Below, in pieces: positions 25,859 to 34,929 of a DNA stretch of 64,000 bases (positions within the stretch are counted from its first letter, which is position 1; every line of letters begins with the position of its first letter). Below the pieces are notes generated by a model. The model was not told where the DNA came from and made no database searches. It saw only the letters and a list, made by a program, of their open reading frames with translations. Made by a program: the position numbers and the translations under genes. Source of the DNA: a virus; IMG/VR virus record IMGVR_UViG_3300042879_002524, positions 1-64,000 of that record. The stretch is one strand, 5' to 3'.

Positions 25859-28351
25859 CTATTCTGGGAAACTTGCTCCAGTAGGTTGAATATTGAAATC
25901 TAAAATAATAAATTCAGCCGTACGTGTCGGTTGAAGGAAGATTTGACCATATAAAATATTTTGATCAATCAAATCTGGTGTATTATTTGAAGAATCCATT
26001 ACTACACGGAATGCAAATAATCCTTGTTTAGCTTTTACCTGATCTAGGTATGGATTAACAATTGACAAGAAACGTAAACGTGTTGCATCAGTGTTTTGTT
26101 CAAATACTAAGTATCTAGTAGATGATGCAATAAACTTCTTCACAGTAAGCAGTAAACGACGCACATTTACTCGGTCTAATGCACTTGGAATTCCTTGTAG
26201 AGTCTTTTGCCCCCAAATACATACTCCGTCGTTAGGGAAGTTGGCAATAGGGTTTACGCGAGCTTCATACAATGTGTCCCGATCTGATTGATTCAAGTTA
26301 GTATATACATCTGATACTGTGGTTAAACCACCGCGTGTCAATCCAGCTGGTGCATACCATGGTGCGGCAACAGAATCGTTAAATGATAACACGCCTGGTA
26401 CTACAACGGATGGTGGAACCCATAATGGCACATTTTTAGCAGGATTAACTATTCTAACCCATGGCCAATATGTTGCAGTATAATTTGTATCTAATGTGGT
26501 AACATTATTAACCACGGTAGGAATTGATTCTGTTAATCCGTTTGAATCCATTACATAGAATGCATCTTGACGAGTTTCTACCATGTTAATTGCTGCACTA
26601 GTTACAATGCTGTGTTCGCTATTAATAATACCAGGGGTTACTAACATGTTAATGTCATAGTAATCAGTATCACTTAGCAATGCAAATGCTTTGTTATATG
26701 CTTTTGTTCCAGCTGTGCTTGTACCTGAACAATTGAATCCAAATGTGTTGTCATTTGTAATGTATTGTCCTGAGTATTTTTTTAGGTTTGGTTTAGCCCC
26801 ATCAAATCCGCCTTGCATCGGTACAATGAACTTACGTGTACTAAGTGCTACGTTAGCTGTAAAGTATGAATTACCTGTTGTCAATGCTGTTTCTAAACTT
26901 CCGGAATATGGTGATGTTGTTGTAGGAAAACCTGCAGCTGCATCTTGATTCACATTACCTAAATAAAAGTCAGTGTTACTACCAGTTACTGAACCAGATG
27001 TTGGTACTGGTGCTAAGTAATTCAAGTTATTAACATTGCTAAAGTTAAATCCAAAATAGTTATTTGCGTTGTATGTAGTTACAACTTGTGATGTTAGATA
27101 TGTAGTAGCAGTTAAGTTAACAGAACCAGATGGCATCGGTATTGGTGAATTCAACGCACGGAATCCAAATGGAATCAAACTTTTATCATTTGTTTTTGTT
27201 TCAACACCAGTTGTTACTTCTACTCGGATGTATTTTGAAAGGTTTGGATATGCACCGTAACGAACAATTTTATTATCATCTGACACAATCTGATAACGAT
27301 CTCCAATTACCCGAGAGATGTATCTAGATGAATCTGGATTTAAATTGACATTTTGAAATACTTCAACAATATCAGGATTTCGGTCTGTGTCTTGAGATGA
27401 ATATGGTGAGTTTGGAATATTATTAGTATTAACTCGTCGAACTTCCACAGTAAATGTACCATATCCAGATGGATCAGAAACTTCAGCTGAAGTACGTACA
27501 TCTCGAATACCAACTTTAACCTCATGGTTAACTGATGTACCATCTGCTAATGCATAGAAACGGAACAAGTCTTTAGATACAACTCCTACTTTTTGTGATG
27601 TTATCCATGGAGTAGCAGCTTTACCATCTAAATTACCATAATCAGTTAGCAATTCATAGTTTGAAATTATTGCTAGTTTCGTAGTAATATTGCCTGGATT
27701 TGCAAATGCAGCAAATGCAGTCGGATTTTCATACAATACATATGCTGGATAGTCTACCGATTTAGGACCAGTTCCAAATACTTTAGCTAAATAGTTATTA
27801 GCATTTGGATTAATAGAAGCGGATATCGCAGTATCTTGTGATACTAGGAATGATCCATCAAATCCAATGGCAGCATCGGTTGATGCAACTGCACTAGATC
27901 CGGATATTTTAATTGCAAATGATCCTGACCCAGCATCAGTTAACACTGAATTTTCAAATATTGGTGTAGCACCATCTGCTTCTACTGCTTGCACTGGATG
28001 AAGTACATGTGTTACTACTTCTACTTTAGATGCGCCAGATCCCGAAGCTGCAATGATTGCTAATGCTCCATTTGTTAATTTATACCCATCTTCATATAAA
28101 AGACGAGTTACTGTGATTACACTTCCGTTACGTAAATAATCTTGAACGACAAATGGCACATATGAATCATCTGTATATGATCCAAATGTTGCTACAAAAT
28201 CGCTATAATTTCTTATTTGCGTAGGAATTAGTGCTGGTCCTTTCACAGTTGGACCTACTATTGCTGCACCTATTGCAGCAACGCCACCAGCTAAAAACGA
28301 TTGATCTACTTCGTTCGTAAATACGCCTGGTGACACAATTCTTTCTGCCAT
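25859..28351 (-). CDS. 18: Tail sheath protein (T4 gp18-like)
   Basis: The contractile sheath subunit, 830 aa (T4 gp18 is 659). The N-terminus VSPGVFTNEVDQSFLAGGVAAIGAA is the sheath signature. The C-terminal domain (RVNVRRLLLTVKKFIASSTRYLVFEQNT, then TAEFIILDFNIQPTG) contains the conserved handshake strands. The middle, about residues 130-480, is enlarged with Ser/Thr/Gly-rich beta domains that probably decorate the tail surface. TAGGAGTAATTT precedes the ATG. Confidence 0.95.
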   Translation of the reverse strand: MAERIVSPGVFTNEVDQSFLAGGVAAIGAAIVGPTVKGPALIPTQIRNYSDFVATFGSYTDDSYVPFVVQDYLRNGSVITVTRLLYEDGYKLTNGALAIIAASGSGASKVEVVTHVLHPVQAVEADGATPIFENSVLTDAGSGSFAIKISGSSAVASTDAAIGFDGSFLVSQDTAISASINPNANNYLAKVFGTGPKSVDYPAYVLYENPTAFAAFANPGNITTKLAIISNYELLTDYGNLDGKAATPWITSQKVGVVSKDLFRFYALADGTSVNHEVKVGIRDVRTSAEVSDPSGYGTFTVEVRRVNTNNIPNSPYSSQDTDRNPDIVEVFQNVNLNPDSSRYISRVIGDRYQIVSDDNKIVRYGAYPNLSKYIRVEVTTGVETKTNDKSLIPFGFRALNSPIPMPSGSVNLTATTYLTSQVVTTYNANNYFGFNFSNVNNLNYLAPVPTSGSVTGSNTDFYLGNVNQDAAAGFPTTTSPYSGSLETALTTGNSYFTANVALSTRKFIVPMQGGFDGAKPNLKKYSGQYITNDNTFGFNCSGTSTAGTKAYNKAFALLSDTDYYDINMLVTPGIINSEHSIVTSAAINMVETRQDAFYVMDSNGLTESIPTVVNNVTTLDTNYTATYWPWVRIVNPAKNVPLWVPPSVVVPGVLSFNDSVAAPWYAPAGLTRGGLTTVSDVYTNLNQSDRDTLYEARVNPIANFPNDGVCIWGQKTLQGIPSALDRVNVRRLLLTVKKFIASSTRYLVFEQNTDATRLRFLSIVNPYLDQVKAKQGLFAFRVVMDSSNNTPDLIDQNILYGQIFLQPTRTAEFIILDFNIQPTGASFPE

Positions 28352-28377
28352 TAAATTACTCCTATGATTTGTTTATT

Positions 28378-28385
28378 ATAAATAT
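28378..28385 (-). promoter_or_regulatory. ATATTTAT upstream element (candidate late promoter)
   Basis: The sense strand reads TTATATTTATAATAAAC, 27 nt before the sheath ATG at 28351. Confidence 0.45.
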
Positions 28386-28395
28386 AATGCTAATG

Positions 28396-28668
28396 TTACT
28401 GACCAACAGGAGTAAATGTGCCGGCAGCAATATTTATTTCACCGTCTCCATACCGCTCTTTAAGTTTTTCTAGTAAGGATGATTCATCATTTCGTAATTT
28501 ATCAAATCGAGCTAATAATTGAGTTTCTTGTTCAGCAAGTTGTTCTAGTTGCCGTTTTAATAGTTGTTTTTCAATTGATACATTGCCGATGTAAGATGCA
28601 ACCTCAGAAAACCCTGTTCGTAACTCTTGTATTGCATCTAAATGTTCTTTGTCTAATTTTCGTGTCAT
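28396..28668 (-). CDS. Small coiled-coil protein
   Basis: A 90-residue protein. Residues about 30-70 form a strong heptad helix (EKQLLKRQLEQLAEQETQLLARFDKLR) and the C-terminus INIAAGTFTPVGQ looks extended. Small coiled-coil proteins of this form are common between fibre and sheath genes of T4-like phages; the function is unknown. In its leader, about 28706-28717, the sense strand carries TATAAATACTT. That is the T4 late-promoter orientation, unlike the inverted elements elsewhere. Confidence 0.65.
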   Translation of the reverse strand: MTRKLDKEHLDAIQELRTGFSEVASYIGNVSIEKQLLKRQLEQLAEQETQLLARFDKLRNDESSLLEKLKERYGDGEINIAAGTFTPVGQ

Positions 28669-28705
28669 ATGTAACCGTTTCTTGATATAATAAGAAGTAT
28701 TTATA

Positions 28706-28717
28706 TAAAATCCAAAT
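28706..28717 (-). promoter_or_regulatory. T4-type late promoter-like sequence
   Basis: The sense strand reads TATAAATACTTCTTATT, close to the T4 late consensus TATAAATACTATT. It lies about 40 nt before the small coiled-coil gene (ATG at 28668). Confidence 0.4.
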
Positions 28718-28953
28718 TACCAACTAGTAATTATTATGATTCCAGATCCGCCATAACCACCTTGACCACCAGTGCCTGTTGTATTTCCTATTAAACTTCC
28801 GCTTAATCTTAAACTTCCTGTTAAAGTAAATGAGCCAGACACAGTTATATCGTATGCTTCAACTTTAGTAAAAGCATCAATTGATTGGGTAACATGCCAA
28901 GCATCAACTTGTTCTCCAGTTACTATTCCAGTTTTAGATAAAACTTTAGCCAT
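28717..28953 (-). CDS. Small tail/fibre-associated protein
   Basis: A 78-residue protein. Residues 1-40 (SKTGIVTGEQVDAWHVTQS, then a short linker to VEAYDITVSGS) run into the T-G-S-L beta repeats seen in the larger fibre proteins here. It ends in a Gly-rich segment (GGQGGYGGSGIIIITSW). It looks like a short fibre-type module rather than an enzyme. Its position between the sheath and the propeller gene supports a tail role. Confidence 0.6.
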   Translation of the reverse strand: MAKVLSKTGIVTGEQVDAWHVTQSIDAFTKVEAYDITVSGSFTLTGSLRLSGSLIGNTTGTGGQGGYGGSGIIIITSW

Positions 28954-28964
28954 TTAGTTTTATT

Positions 28965-28972
28965 ATAAATAT
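28965..28972 (-). promoter_or_regulatory. ATATTTAT upstream element (candidate late promoter)
   Basis: The sense strand reads TTAATATTTATAATAAAAC, 12 nt before the ATG at 28953. Confidence 0.42.
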
Positions 28973-28978
28973 TAAATT

Positions 28979-29215
28979 TTAAAGCATTTCAACATCATTT
29001 ATGTTGATAGAGAAATCACTTACAGATAGTGTATCTCCATCCAATGTAAAATCTGTTCGATAGTCTAAAGGTGTACCTGCAGGTATATTTGAAGTGTCGA
29101 TTTTTAATCCATATCCTGCTCCATCAACATAAACATTGATGATTTGGTTGTAATCAAAATCAACTAATTCAACTGCTGTTAAAGTTTTGTCTTGTAAAAA
29201 TTCTTTAAGTGTCAT
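28979..29215 (-). CDS. Hypothetical small acidic protein, 78 aa
   Basis: No recognised family. It is very acidic and reads as a small beta protein (TAVELVDFDYNQIINVYVDG, then GLKIDTSNIPAG). It ends 26 nt before the next gene of the fibre block. It may be a fibre-associated adaptor; this rests on position only. Confidence 0.55.
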   Translation of the reverse strand: MTLKEFLQDKTLTAVELVDFDYNQIINVYVDGAGYGLKIDTSNIPAGTPLDYRTDFTLDGDTLSVSDFSININDVEML

Positions 29216-29233
29216 AAATTTAATTGTTTTACA

Positions 29234-31465
29234 TTAATATATATATGGCAAAATTATACGTACAACGTTGTTAAAACCAGATCCTGTAGGAACAAATGTA
29301 GTATCTATAGTACCATTTGTATTTAGTCTTGCAATTCGGTTTACTGTTGAGCCTGAATATGTAGTAAATCCTCCACCTATTAAGATTTTTTGCGTTTCTG
29401 GGTCTAATGTTATGTTGGATACTTCTCCATTAGCTCCAGACCCTACATTGAATGTTGCATCTATAGTACCATTTGTATTTAGTCTTATAATTCGATTTGT
29501 TGATGAACCGGAATATGAAGTAAATGATCCCCCTGCTATAATTTTTCCATCGGTTTGGATTGCTAATGAGGTTACTGAGTTATTTCCGAATCCAGTTCCT
29601 ATATTGAATGTTGTATCTAGAGTACCATTTGTATTTATTCTTACAATTCGATTTATGTTTGAACCAGAGTATGAAGTCAAGGCCCCACCGGCTATTATAC
29701 GGTTCGAAGAGTCGATAGCTAATGCATTTACAGTATTGTTAAATCCAGTTCCTACGTTAAACGTAGCATCTATAGTACCACTTGTATTTAGTCTTACAAT
29801 TCGATTTATGTTTGAACCAGAATATGAAGTGAAATCACCTCCAGCTATTATTTTATTATCTGTTTGTATTGATAAACTACTAAGACCACCACCAAAACCA
29901 GTTCCTATACTAAATGTAGTATCTCTAGTTCCATTAGAATTAATTCGAGTTATTCTGTTCTGTGTTGAACCAGAGTATGAAGTAAATGATCCCCCTGCTA
30001 TAATTTTTCCATCTGTTTGTAATGTTAATGAATTTACAGTACTGTTAAAACCATTTCCTATGTTAAAAGAGGCATCTATACTTCCGTTAGGGTTTATTCT
30101 AGTTATATAATTTCGAGATGATCCTGAATAATATGTAAAAGTTCCACCAGTTATAATTTTTCCATCAGTTTGTGCTTTTAGGTCGCGTATATTAAACCAA
30201 AACCCATTAGAGGCTATTATACTATTAGAAGTAGTGCTGCCAGTAGTATTTAAAAAGGTTAATGAATCTATATTATTCCCTGTGAAATTACCTCCGACAA
30301 CAATATTATTATTAGGTAGTTGTAATATTATATTTGGACGAGTAGATGAATTTATCCCATGATTAAAAGAAGTATCTACAGTACCATCAGTGTTTAATCT
30401 AATAGTTCTTACAGCTAACGATCCTGAGTATGAGGTAAATTGACCTTGTATTAATATTTTTCCATCAGATTGGATTCCAATACTATCTACTGTTGGTGTA
30501 ACACCACCAATTCCAGTTCCTATATTGAATGTTGTATCTAGAGTACCATTTGTATTTAGTCTTACAATTCGATTTATGTTTGAACCAGAGTATGAAGTGA
30601 AATTACCTACAACTATTACTTTATCATCGGATTGAATTGCTAATGAATTTACCTCACTATTAAATCCAGTTCCTATATTGAATGTTGTATCTAGAGTACC
30701 ATTTGTGTTTAGTCTTACAATTCGGTTTATTGATGAGCCTGAATATGAAGTGAAATTACCTACAGCTATTACTTTACCGTCGGATTGTGACACCATATAA
30801 TTTGCTTGGCCATTTAATCCGCTGGTGCCAACATTATAAGTTGTATCTCTTGTCCCATCAGTATTCAAACGTATTATACGAGTTGCACCGGATGACGAGC
30901 CTGAATATGATGTAAATGCTCCAGAGGCTATTATTTTATTATCTGTTTGTATTGATAAACTACTAAGACTACCGTTGAAACCAGTTCCTATATTAAATGT
31001 AGTATCTCTAGTTCCATTAGAATTAATTCGAGTTATTCTGTTCTGTGTTGAACCAGAATATGAACTTAATGATCCGCCAGCTATTATACGACCCAATGAA
31101 TCTATACCCAATGTAACTACACCACTATTAAAACCTGTACCTATATTAAATGTAGTATCTCTAGTTCCGTTTGTATTAATTCGGGTTATATATGGTTGGG
31201 ATGATCCTGAATAGTTAAGGAATATACCTCCTAGTACTAATTTATCATCAGATTGTATGCTATAAGTGTATACAGTGCCATTTAAACCGTCACCTTGATT
31301 AAAATTACTAGCCTGGGATCCACTTGAATCTAAAACTCTAAAATATGGGTTGGTATTAGTAGCATATGTATTAAAATCACCTCCTATATAATAACCATTA
31401 ACTATTATCCCAGGGGTTGGTAGTACTAAAGATAAAGGTTGAATAAATGCAAATGGTGTAAACAT
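29234..31465 (-). CDS. Delta-60-type repeat (beta-propeller) tail adhesin
   Basis: A 743-residue protein built of about 14 copies of a roughly 41-45 residue unit. Its core is SYSGSNINRIVRLNTNGT followed by a [DT]-T-F-N-x-G-T-G-F-N segment and a GGxF strand. This is the delta-60 (DUF5122) propeller repeat. Repeats are also very alike at DNA level, so copy number may vary by recombination. A short unique N-terminus (FTPFAFIQPLSLVLPTPG) may attach it to the tail. It likely acts as a receptor-binding or host-range protein. Confidence 0.85.
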   Translation of the reverse strand: MFTPFAFIQPLSLVLPTPGIIVNGYYIGGDFNTYATNTNPYFRVLDSSGSQASNFNQGDGLNGTVYTYSIQSDDKLVLGGIFLNYSGSSQPYITRINTNGTRDTTFNIGTGFNSGVVTLGIDSLGRIIAGGSLSSYSGSTQNRITRINSNGTRDTTFNIGTGFNGSLSSLSIQTDNKIIASGAFTSYSGSSSGATRIIRLNTDGTRDTTYNVGTSGLNGQANYMVSQSDGKVIAVGNFTSYSGSSINRIVRLNTNGTLDTTFNIGTGFNSEVNSLAIQSDDKVIVVGNFTSYSGSNINRIVRLNTNGTLDTTFNIGTGIGGVTPTVDSIGIQSDGKILIQGQFTSYSGSLAVRTIRLNTDGTVDTSFNHGINSSTRPNIILQLPNNNIVVGGNFTGNNIDSLTFLNTTGSTTSNSIIASNGFWFNIRDLKAQTDGKIITGGTFTYYSGSSRNYITRINPNGSIDASFNIGNGFNSTVNSLTLQTDGKIIAGGSFTSYSGSTQNRITRINSNGTRDTTFSIGTGFGGGLSSLSIQTDNKIIAGGDFTSYSGSNINRIVRLNTSGTIDATFNVGTGFNNTVNALAIDSSNRIIAGGALTSYSGSNINRIVRINTNGTLDTTFNIGTGFGNNSVTSLAIQTDGKIIAGGSFTSYSGSSTNRIIRLNTNGTIDATFNVGSGANGEVSNITLDPETQKILIGGGFTTYSGSTVNRIARLNTNGTIDTTFVPTGSGFNNVVRIILPYIY
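29234..31465 (-). repeat. Tandem in-frame repeats in the propeller gene
   Basis: Twelve copies carry the YSGS core and at least two more are degenerate. Adjacent units share long near-identical DNA stretches, for instance around 29590-29650, 30510-30600 and 30660-30720. Confidence 0.85.
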
Positions 31466-31468
31466 AAC

Positions 31469-32281
31469 TTATATCATATTTCTTACAGAACTTAAAAATA
31501 CTGTTGTTGAATCAAATGTAATCATTGTTACAATATCAATTGCGTTTGATATTTGTGAACCAGTATATGCAGAACCACTTGGTTGATCAACGGTAGATGG
31601 AAAACTTACTGTACCTGTTCCAGCTGAACCTTGATTTACTCTAATATTGACTGTTTGTCCTGGTTGTAGGTTAGTTGGGTTAATATGGGTGTTTGCTCCA
31701 TTTACTAAATTTAAAATAAAGAAGTTACCAAAAGACATATTAAGTGAAGCAGTATTTGATGAAATGGAAAGTGTGGATACATTTCCACGTAATGAACCAG
31801 TTATTACTTGACTTCCTGTTATAGTTAATGAACCAGTTATAAGAGTATTACCTGTTGAAGTAATACGCATTCGTTCAATTGATGAATCTGAATTAGAAGG
31901 TAAAGTAGTAGAGGGTGAAGTGCTAAATATTATATCATCTGCATAAAAATTCGTTCCAGCATTATGATTAAATTCTATTTTTGAAGTAATATTATTACTA
32001 GATCCAAGATCATAACCATGACCTATTTTCATAGATACTGGGGCTGAATTAGTTCCAATTATATTTGGTTGGGTTGAGGTTGTAGATATATGAAGACTAT
32101 GAGCTGGGGTAGTTGTTCCAATTCCAACTATTCCACCAAATGAAGCTGTTGAAGCATTCTGTGTAATTGAACCTGTAATTACTACTTGTTGATTAAGTGG
32201 GTTGACAAATGAAGCCGTAGATGCAAATGAAGCACTCTCTGCTGTTATTTGAAAACCGTTTATTTTGCTTACGTTACTCAT
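31469..32281 (-). CDS. Tail fibre protein with TGS/TAS beta repeats
   Basis: A 270-residue fibre-like protein. Low-complexity Thr/Gly/Ser text such as VITGSITQNASTASF and LITGSLTITGSQVITGSL is typical of trimeric beta-helical fibres. The centre holds a GIGTTTPAHSLHI segment often seen in such fibres. A distinct C-terminal domain (SSNTASLNMSFGNFFIL to the end) may be the tip. Its ATG overlaps the stop of the next upstream fibre gene, so the two are coupled. Confidence 0.75.
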   Translation of the reverse strand: MSNVSKINGFQITAESASFASTASFVNPLNQQVVITGSITQNASTASFGGIVGIGTTTPAHSLHISTTSTQPNIIGTNSAPVSMKIGHGYDLGSSNNITSKIEFNHNAGTNFYADDIIFSTSPSTTLPSNSDSSIERMRITSTGNTLITGSLTITGSQVITGSLRGNVSTLSISSNTASLNMSFGNFFILNLVNGANTHINPTNLQPGQTVNIRVNQGSAGTGTVSFPSTVDQPSGSAYTGSQISNAIDIVTMITFDSTTVFLSSVRNMI

Positions 32282-34440
32282 ATCTCATACCAATCGTTAG
32301 ATGGGTTAAATTTCATTATCCAATAGTCAGGTGTTGTTGCGCTGTTGTAGTACATATGGCCTACCACTCTCACATATCCTGAGGTTGGTTTAGTTGTAGT
32401 AAGGGATGACTGTGATCCGGTTAAATATACAGGCATACCGTAAAAGTTACTTCCTCTTACATATGGTACATCTATAATAGCAGATGAGGTTGTTACAGTA
32501 ACTATTCCATCTATTAAGATACCACCTCTAACGTACCCATTAGTACAAATTCCTAAAAGTTTTGTAGTATTATCTGTTGATTGGTCTGCTAGTTTCCATA
32601 CACCATCTGTATCTAAAAATACAGTATTTGATGCTGTTACTGCCAAATCAATATTTGGGCCAACCTCTATAAGTTTACCAGCAAAATTAGAAGCTATACT
32701 ACCAAACCCGGTTGTGGTTGCAATAAATTCATCTTGAGAAGTTTCATTTGAAATTTCAATAGTAGGTCGATAATTTACTATATTAAGTCCAGAAGTACCA
32801 CTCCAGTCTATTGATGGATTACCTCCGGTGTCGTCTGCTCGACGGTTTTCCCAATTTATAGATGTGTTACCTGACGAATCGAGATTAACTCTGTTTGTCC
32901 AATCACTTGATATATTACCGGCAGTATCTAATAAATAACGGTTCTGCCAATCAATTGATTGAAGTTGGGTTGTATCATATGAAATACGATTTTGCCAATC
33001 TACGGAACTAATATTACTATCATCTGTTAATGTACTAGTTGCAGTATCTAGTTTAACATTAGTTCCATTATTTACAGAAAATGATCCAGTAACTCCTAAG
33101 CTTCCAGTTATCTGTGCTGAGCCAGTGTATGGGAATACCGGAGCATATGATGCTGATGTTGCGAATGATGCGGTACCTAGTAGTGACCCTGTAAATGAAG
33201 TTGCTGACAAACTTCCCGTTAATCCGTATGATCCGGTAAGCTGTCTACCACTAATCCAAACGCTTCCAGATTTTACTAATATATCACCAAAGGATGATGT
33301 AGTTGTAGTTTCTCTAACATCATGTAACTCCCCAATCTCCCATCCATTTGATATATGCGTAAATATAGATCCTACGGTATTATGCACCCTAACAATATAT
33401 CCTAATAGTACTGTATGTTGTGGTGCTTGTGGCTGTGTAGTTGTCCATCCACCTGGGGTGGTTGGTGATAACCAAACTGGCGATCCGCCTATTGTACCAC
33501 TGGTATTTATGTTATTAATAAATCCAAATGTAGTAACATAACCTTCAGCACCAGATAATATAGATTCTGCAGTAAATCCTAAAGTTGTTGCTGAATATCC
33601 ATCAGTCGTACCAATCGCTCTGTTAACCGAAGGTCTATTTCCTTGTGACCCGGAAACAAAAACTACTTCTCCTTTGTTTAAGGTAGTTCCTGTATTATTA
33701 AAAACCAATACAACATTTTCTTGACCTAACTCTACATTAACGTTTCCGCCCTTTAACATTAAGTCTAACGTGCCGGCGCCATCATCCCAACCTAATTGCC
33801 CAACTTGAGTTACTCCACTCGCAGTTGTGTAAAAGTGTATGCTGTTAGGATTGAAGATAGAACCAGATATGTTAAACGATCCAGTCATAGTAAGTGCTGA
33901 GCCGTCAAAGGTTAAAGCCGCTTCTCCGTTTAATTCTGGAGAGGTTCCGGTGGCTGTAATCAATCTGTTATTGACATTTGTACCACCGTTAAATGTAGCT
34001 CCGCCACCAGAACCTGATAGTAGATTTGTTCCAGCACCTCCGGCTGCAGCTGTTAGGTCAATGTATGCTCCTCTTGCAGCCCCTCCTTGTTCAAAAAATC
34101 GAATTTTATTTTGATACACATCAATGGTAACACCACTACCAGTAAGGGATGTATTAGTAACCGGTTTGTTTAGCAGTATTTCTCCACCTTCATCTCCCGA
34201 TTGATAAAGTACACTTAATTTAGAACCATCAAATGTTAGTAATGATTCAGCATTTAATGTGCCATCTCCGTTAGCAGTTAACACTCGAGTGTCTGCATCA
34301 TTCGATATAGCAGGTGTTATGTTAGAAGCTGTTAGAGAAAATGAGGCTGTCCCAAGTAGAGACCCAGTTATACTAGGCGAATATAAAGAATTTAATGCAG
34401 CATCCGATCCGGATACTATGACTTTTTTCCATGCTGGCAT
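32278..34440 (-). CDS. Large tail fibre protein
   Basis: A 720-residue fibre protein. The N-terminus MPAWKKVIVSGSDAA nearly matches that of the fibre at 34930-35973, suggesting a shared attachment module. The middle has TGSLLGTASFATSASYA repeats. Residues about 479-547 contain five tandem DWxNR units, and the C-terminus (TSGYVRVVGHMYYNSAT) is a likely tip domain. A possible structured RNA lies in its leader, and GGTAGGAGTATAAT precedes the ATG. Confidence 0.8.
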   Translation of the reverse strand: MPAWKKVIVSGSDAALNSLYSPSITGSLLGTASFSLTASNITPAISNDADTRVLTANGDGTLNAESLLTFDGSKLSVLYQSGDEGGEILLNKPVTNTSLTGSGVTIDVYQNKIRFFEQGGAARGAYIDLTAAAGGAGTNLLSGSGGGATFNGGTNVNNRLITATGTSPELNGEAALTFDGSALTMTGSFNISGSIFNPNSIHFYTTASGVTQVGQLGWDDGAGTLDLMLKGGNVNVELGQENVVLVFNNTGTTLNKGEVVFVSGSQGNRPSVNRAIGTTDGYSATTLGFTAESILSGAEGYVTTFGFINNINTSGTIGGSPVWLSPTTPGGWTTTQPQAPQHTVLLGYIVRVHNTVGSIFTHISNGWEIGELHDVRETTTTSSFGDILVKSGSVWISGRQLTGSYGLTGSLSATSFTGSLLGTASFATSASYAPVFPYTGSAQITGSLGVTGSFSVNNGTNVKLDTATSTLTDDSNISSVDWQNRISYDTTQLQSIDWQNRYLLDTAGNISSDWTNRVNLDSSGNTSINWENRRADDTGGNPSIDWSGTSGLNIVNYRPTIEISNETSQDEFIATTTGFGSIASNFAGKLIEVGPNIDLAVTASNTVFLDTDGVWKLADQSTDNTTKLLGICTNGYVRGGILIDGIVTVTTSSAIIDVPYVRGSNFYGMPVYLTGSQSSLTTTKPTSGYVRVVGHMYYNSATTPDYWIMKFNPSNDWYEI
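32800..33006 (-). repeat. DWxNR tandem repeats in fibre gene
   Basis: Five units of about 16 residues encode SVDWQNR, SIDWQNR, SSDWTNR, SINWENR and SIDWSGT, linked by D-T-x-G turns. Confidence 0.85.
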
Positions 34441-34455
34441 ATTATACTCCTACCA

Positions 34456-34517
34456 TTGTGGTTAGATACATACACTTATGCCGTGTATATGCCTACTTCC
34501 TTGCGGCCTACAATGAT
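34456..34517 (-). promoter_or_regulatory. Possible three-way-junction RNA in fibre gene leader
   Basis: An outer stem CATTGT (34456-34461) pairs with ACAATG (34512-34517), extended by GG/CC. Inside lie a 6-bp hairpin, ATACAC/GTGTAT (34472-34490), and a short GCC/GGC helix (34493-34509). The 92-nt leader is otherwise empty. Confidence 0.35.
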
Positions 34518-34525
34518 TTATTAAT

Positions 34526-34533
34526 AAATATAT
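34526..34533 (-). promoter_or_regulatory. ATATTTAT upstream element (candidate late promoter)
   Basis: It sits 86 nt before the fibre ATG at 34440, much farther than usual, because the structured leader lies between. Confidence 0.42.
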
Positions 34534-34718
34534 TAACGAGGTTTTTTACTGGTTTGTTTAGAATCCATTTGTTTAGCAATTTCTGCAATCTCTGATTCTA
34601 ATTTAACCTGAAGTGATGCAATAGTTTTAGCATCTTTACCAGTAATAGTGATTACATCTAATGATTGTCGTAAAATACTAATTTCTTGCGGTGTTAAATC
34701 TATAGCAAATAAATCCAT
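34533..34718 (-). CDS. Small helical protein, tandem paralogue A
   Basis: A 61-residue helical protein with LTPQEISILRQSLDVITIT followed by a G-x-x-A helix and a basic tail (SKQTSKKPR). Its pattern of Leu, Thr-Gly and Lys-Leu positions resembles the adjacent 62-residue protein at 34721-34909, so the pair probably arose by duplication. No function is known to me; it lies in the fibre block. Confidence 0.55.
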   Translation of the reverse strand: MDLFAIDLTPQEISILRQSLDVITITGKDAKTIASLQVKLESEIAEIAKQMDSKQTSKKPR

Positions 34719-34720
34719 AA

Positions 34721-34909
34721 CTATTTAGTTTGTTCGGTGTATTGATTTTGTAATTTGATTACCATATTATAAAACAATTCAACTTGTTCGCCGGTTAATG
34801 TGGATGTACGTAACATTGTTAATAAAAATTCTAATTCAGAAGTATTTAACTGATTTACGGATTGATTAGCTTGATGTGCCGGTTTATTTATTTTATTTAT
34901 GATACCCAT
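34721..34909 (-). CDS. Small helical protein, tandem paralogue B
   Basis: A 62-residue protein from the ATG at 34909 (MGIINKINKPAHQ). A longer frame to 34945 exists, but its first codons overlap the upstream fibre gene. The core NTSELEFLLTMLRTSTLTG and KLQNQY align loosely with the neighbour at 34533-34718. No Shine-Dalgarno is obvious. Function unknown. Confidence 0.5.
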   Translation of the reverse strand: MGIINKINKPAHQANQSVNQLNTSELEFLLTMLRTSTLTGEQVELFYNMVIKLQNQYTEQTK

Positions 34910-34929
34910 ATAACTTATTATATATAATA

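Noticed and set aside
29268-30110. 280-codon open frame on the plus strand
   Set aside because: It is the antisense shadow of the propeller repeats; residue use is odd (Val/Pro/Phe-rich) and it has no ribosome site.
29234-31465. CRISPR-like repeated array
   Set aside because: Repeats are in-frame coding units without spacers of unrelated sequence.
34441-34532. tRNA gene in the fibre leader
   Set aside because: The fold is too short and lacks a T-loop and acceptor consistent with tRNA.
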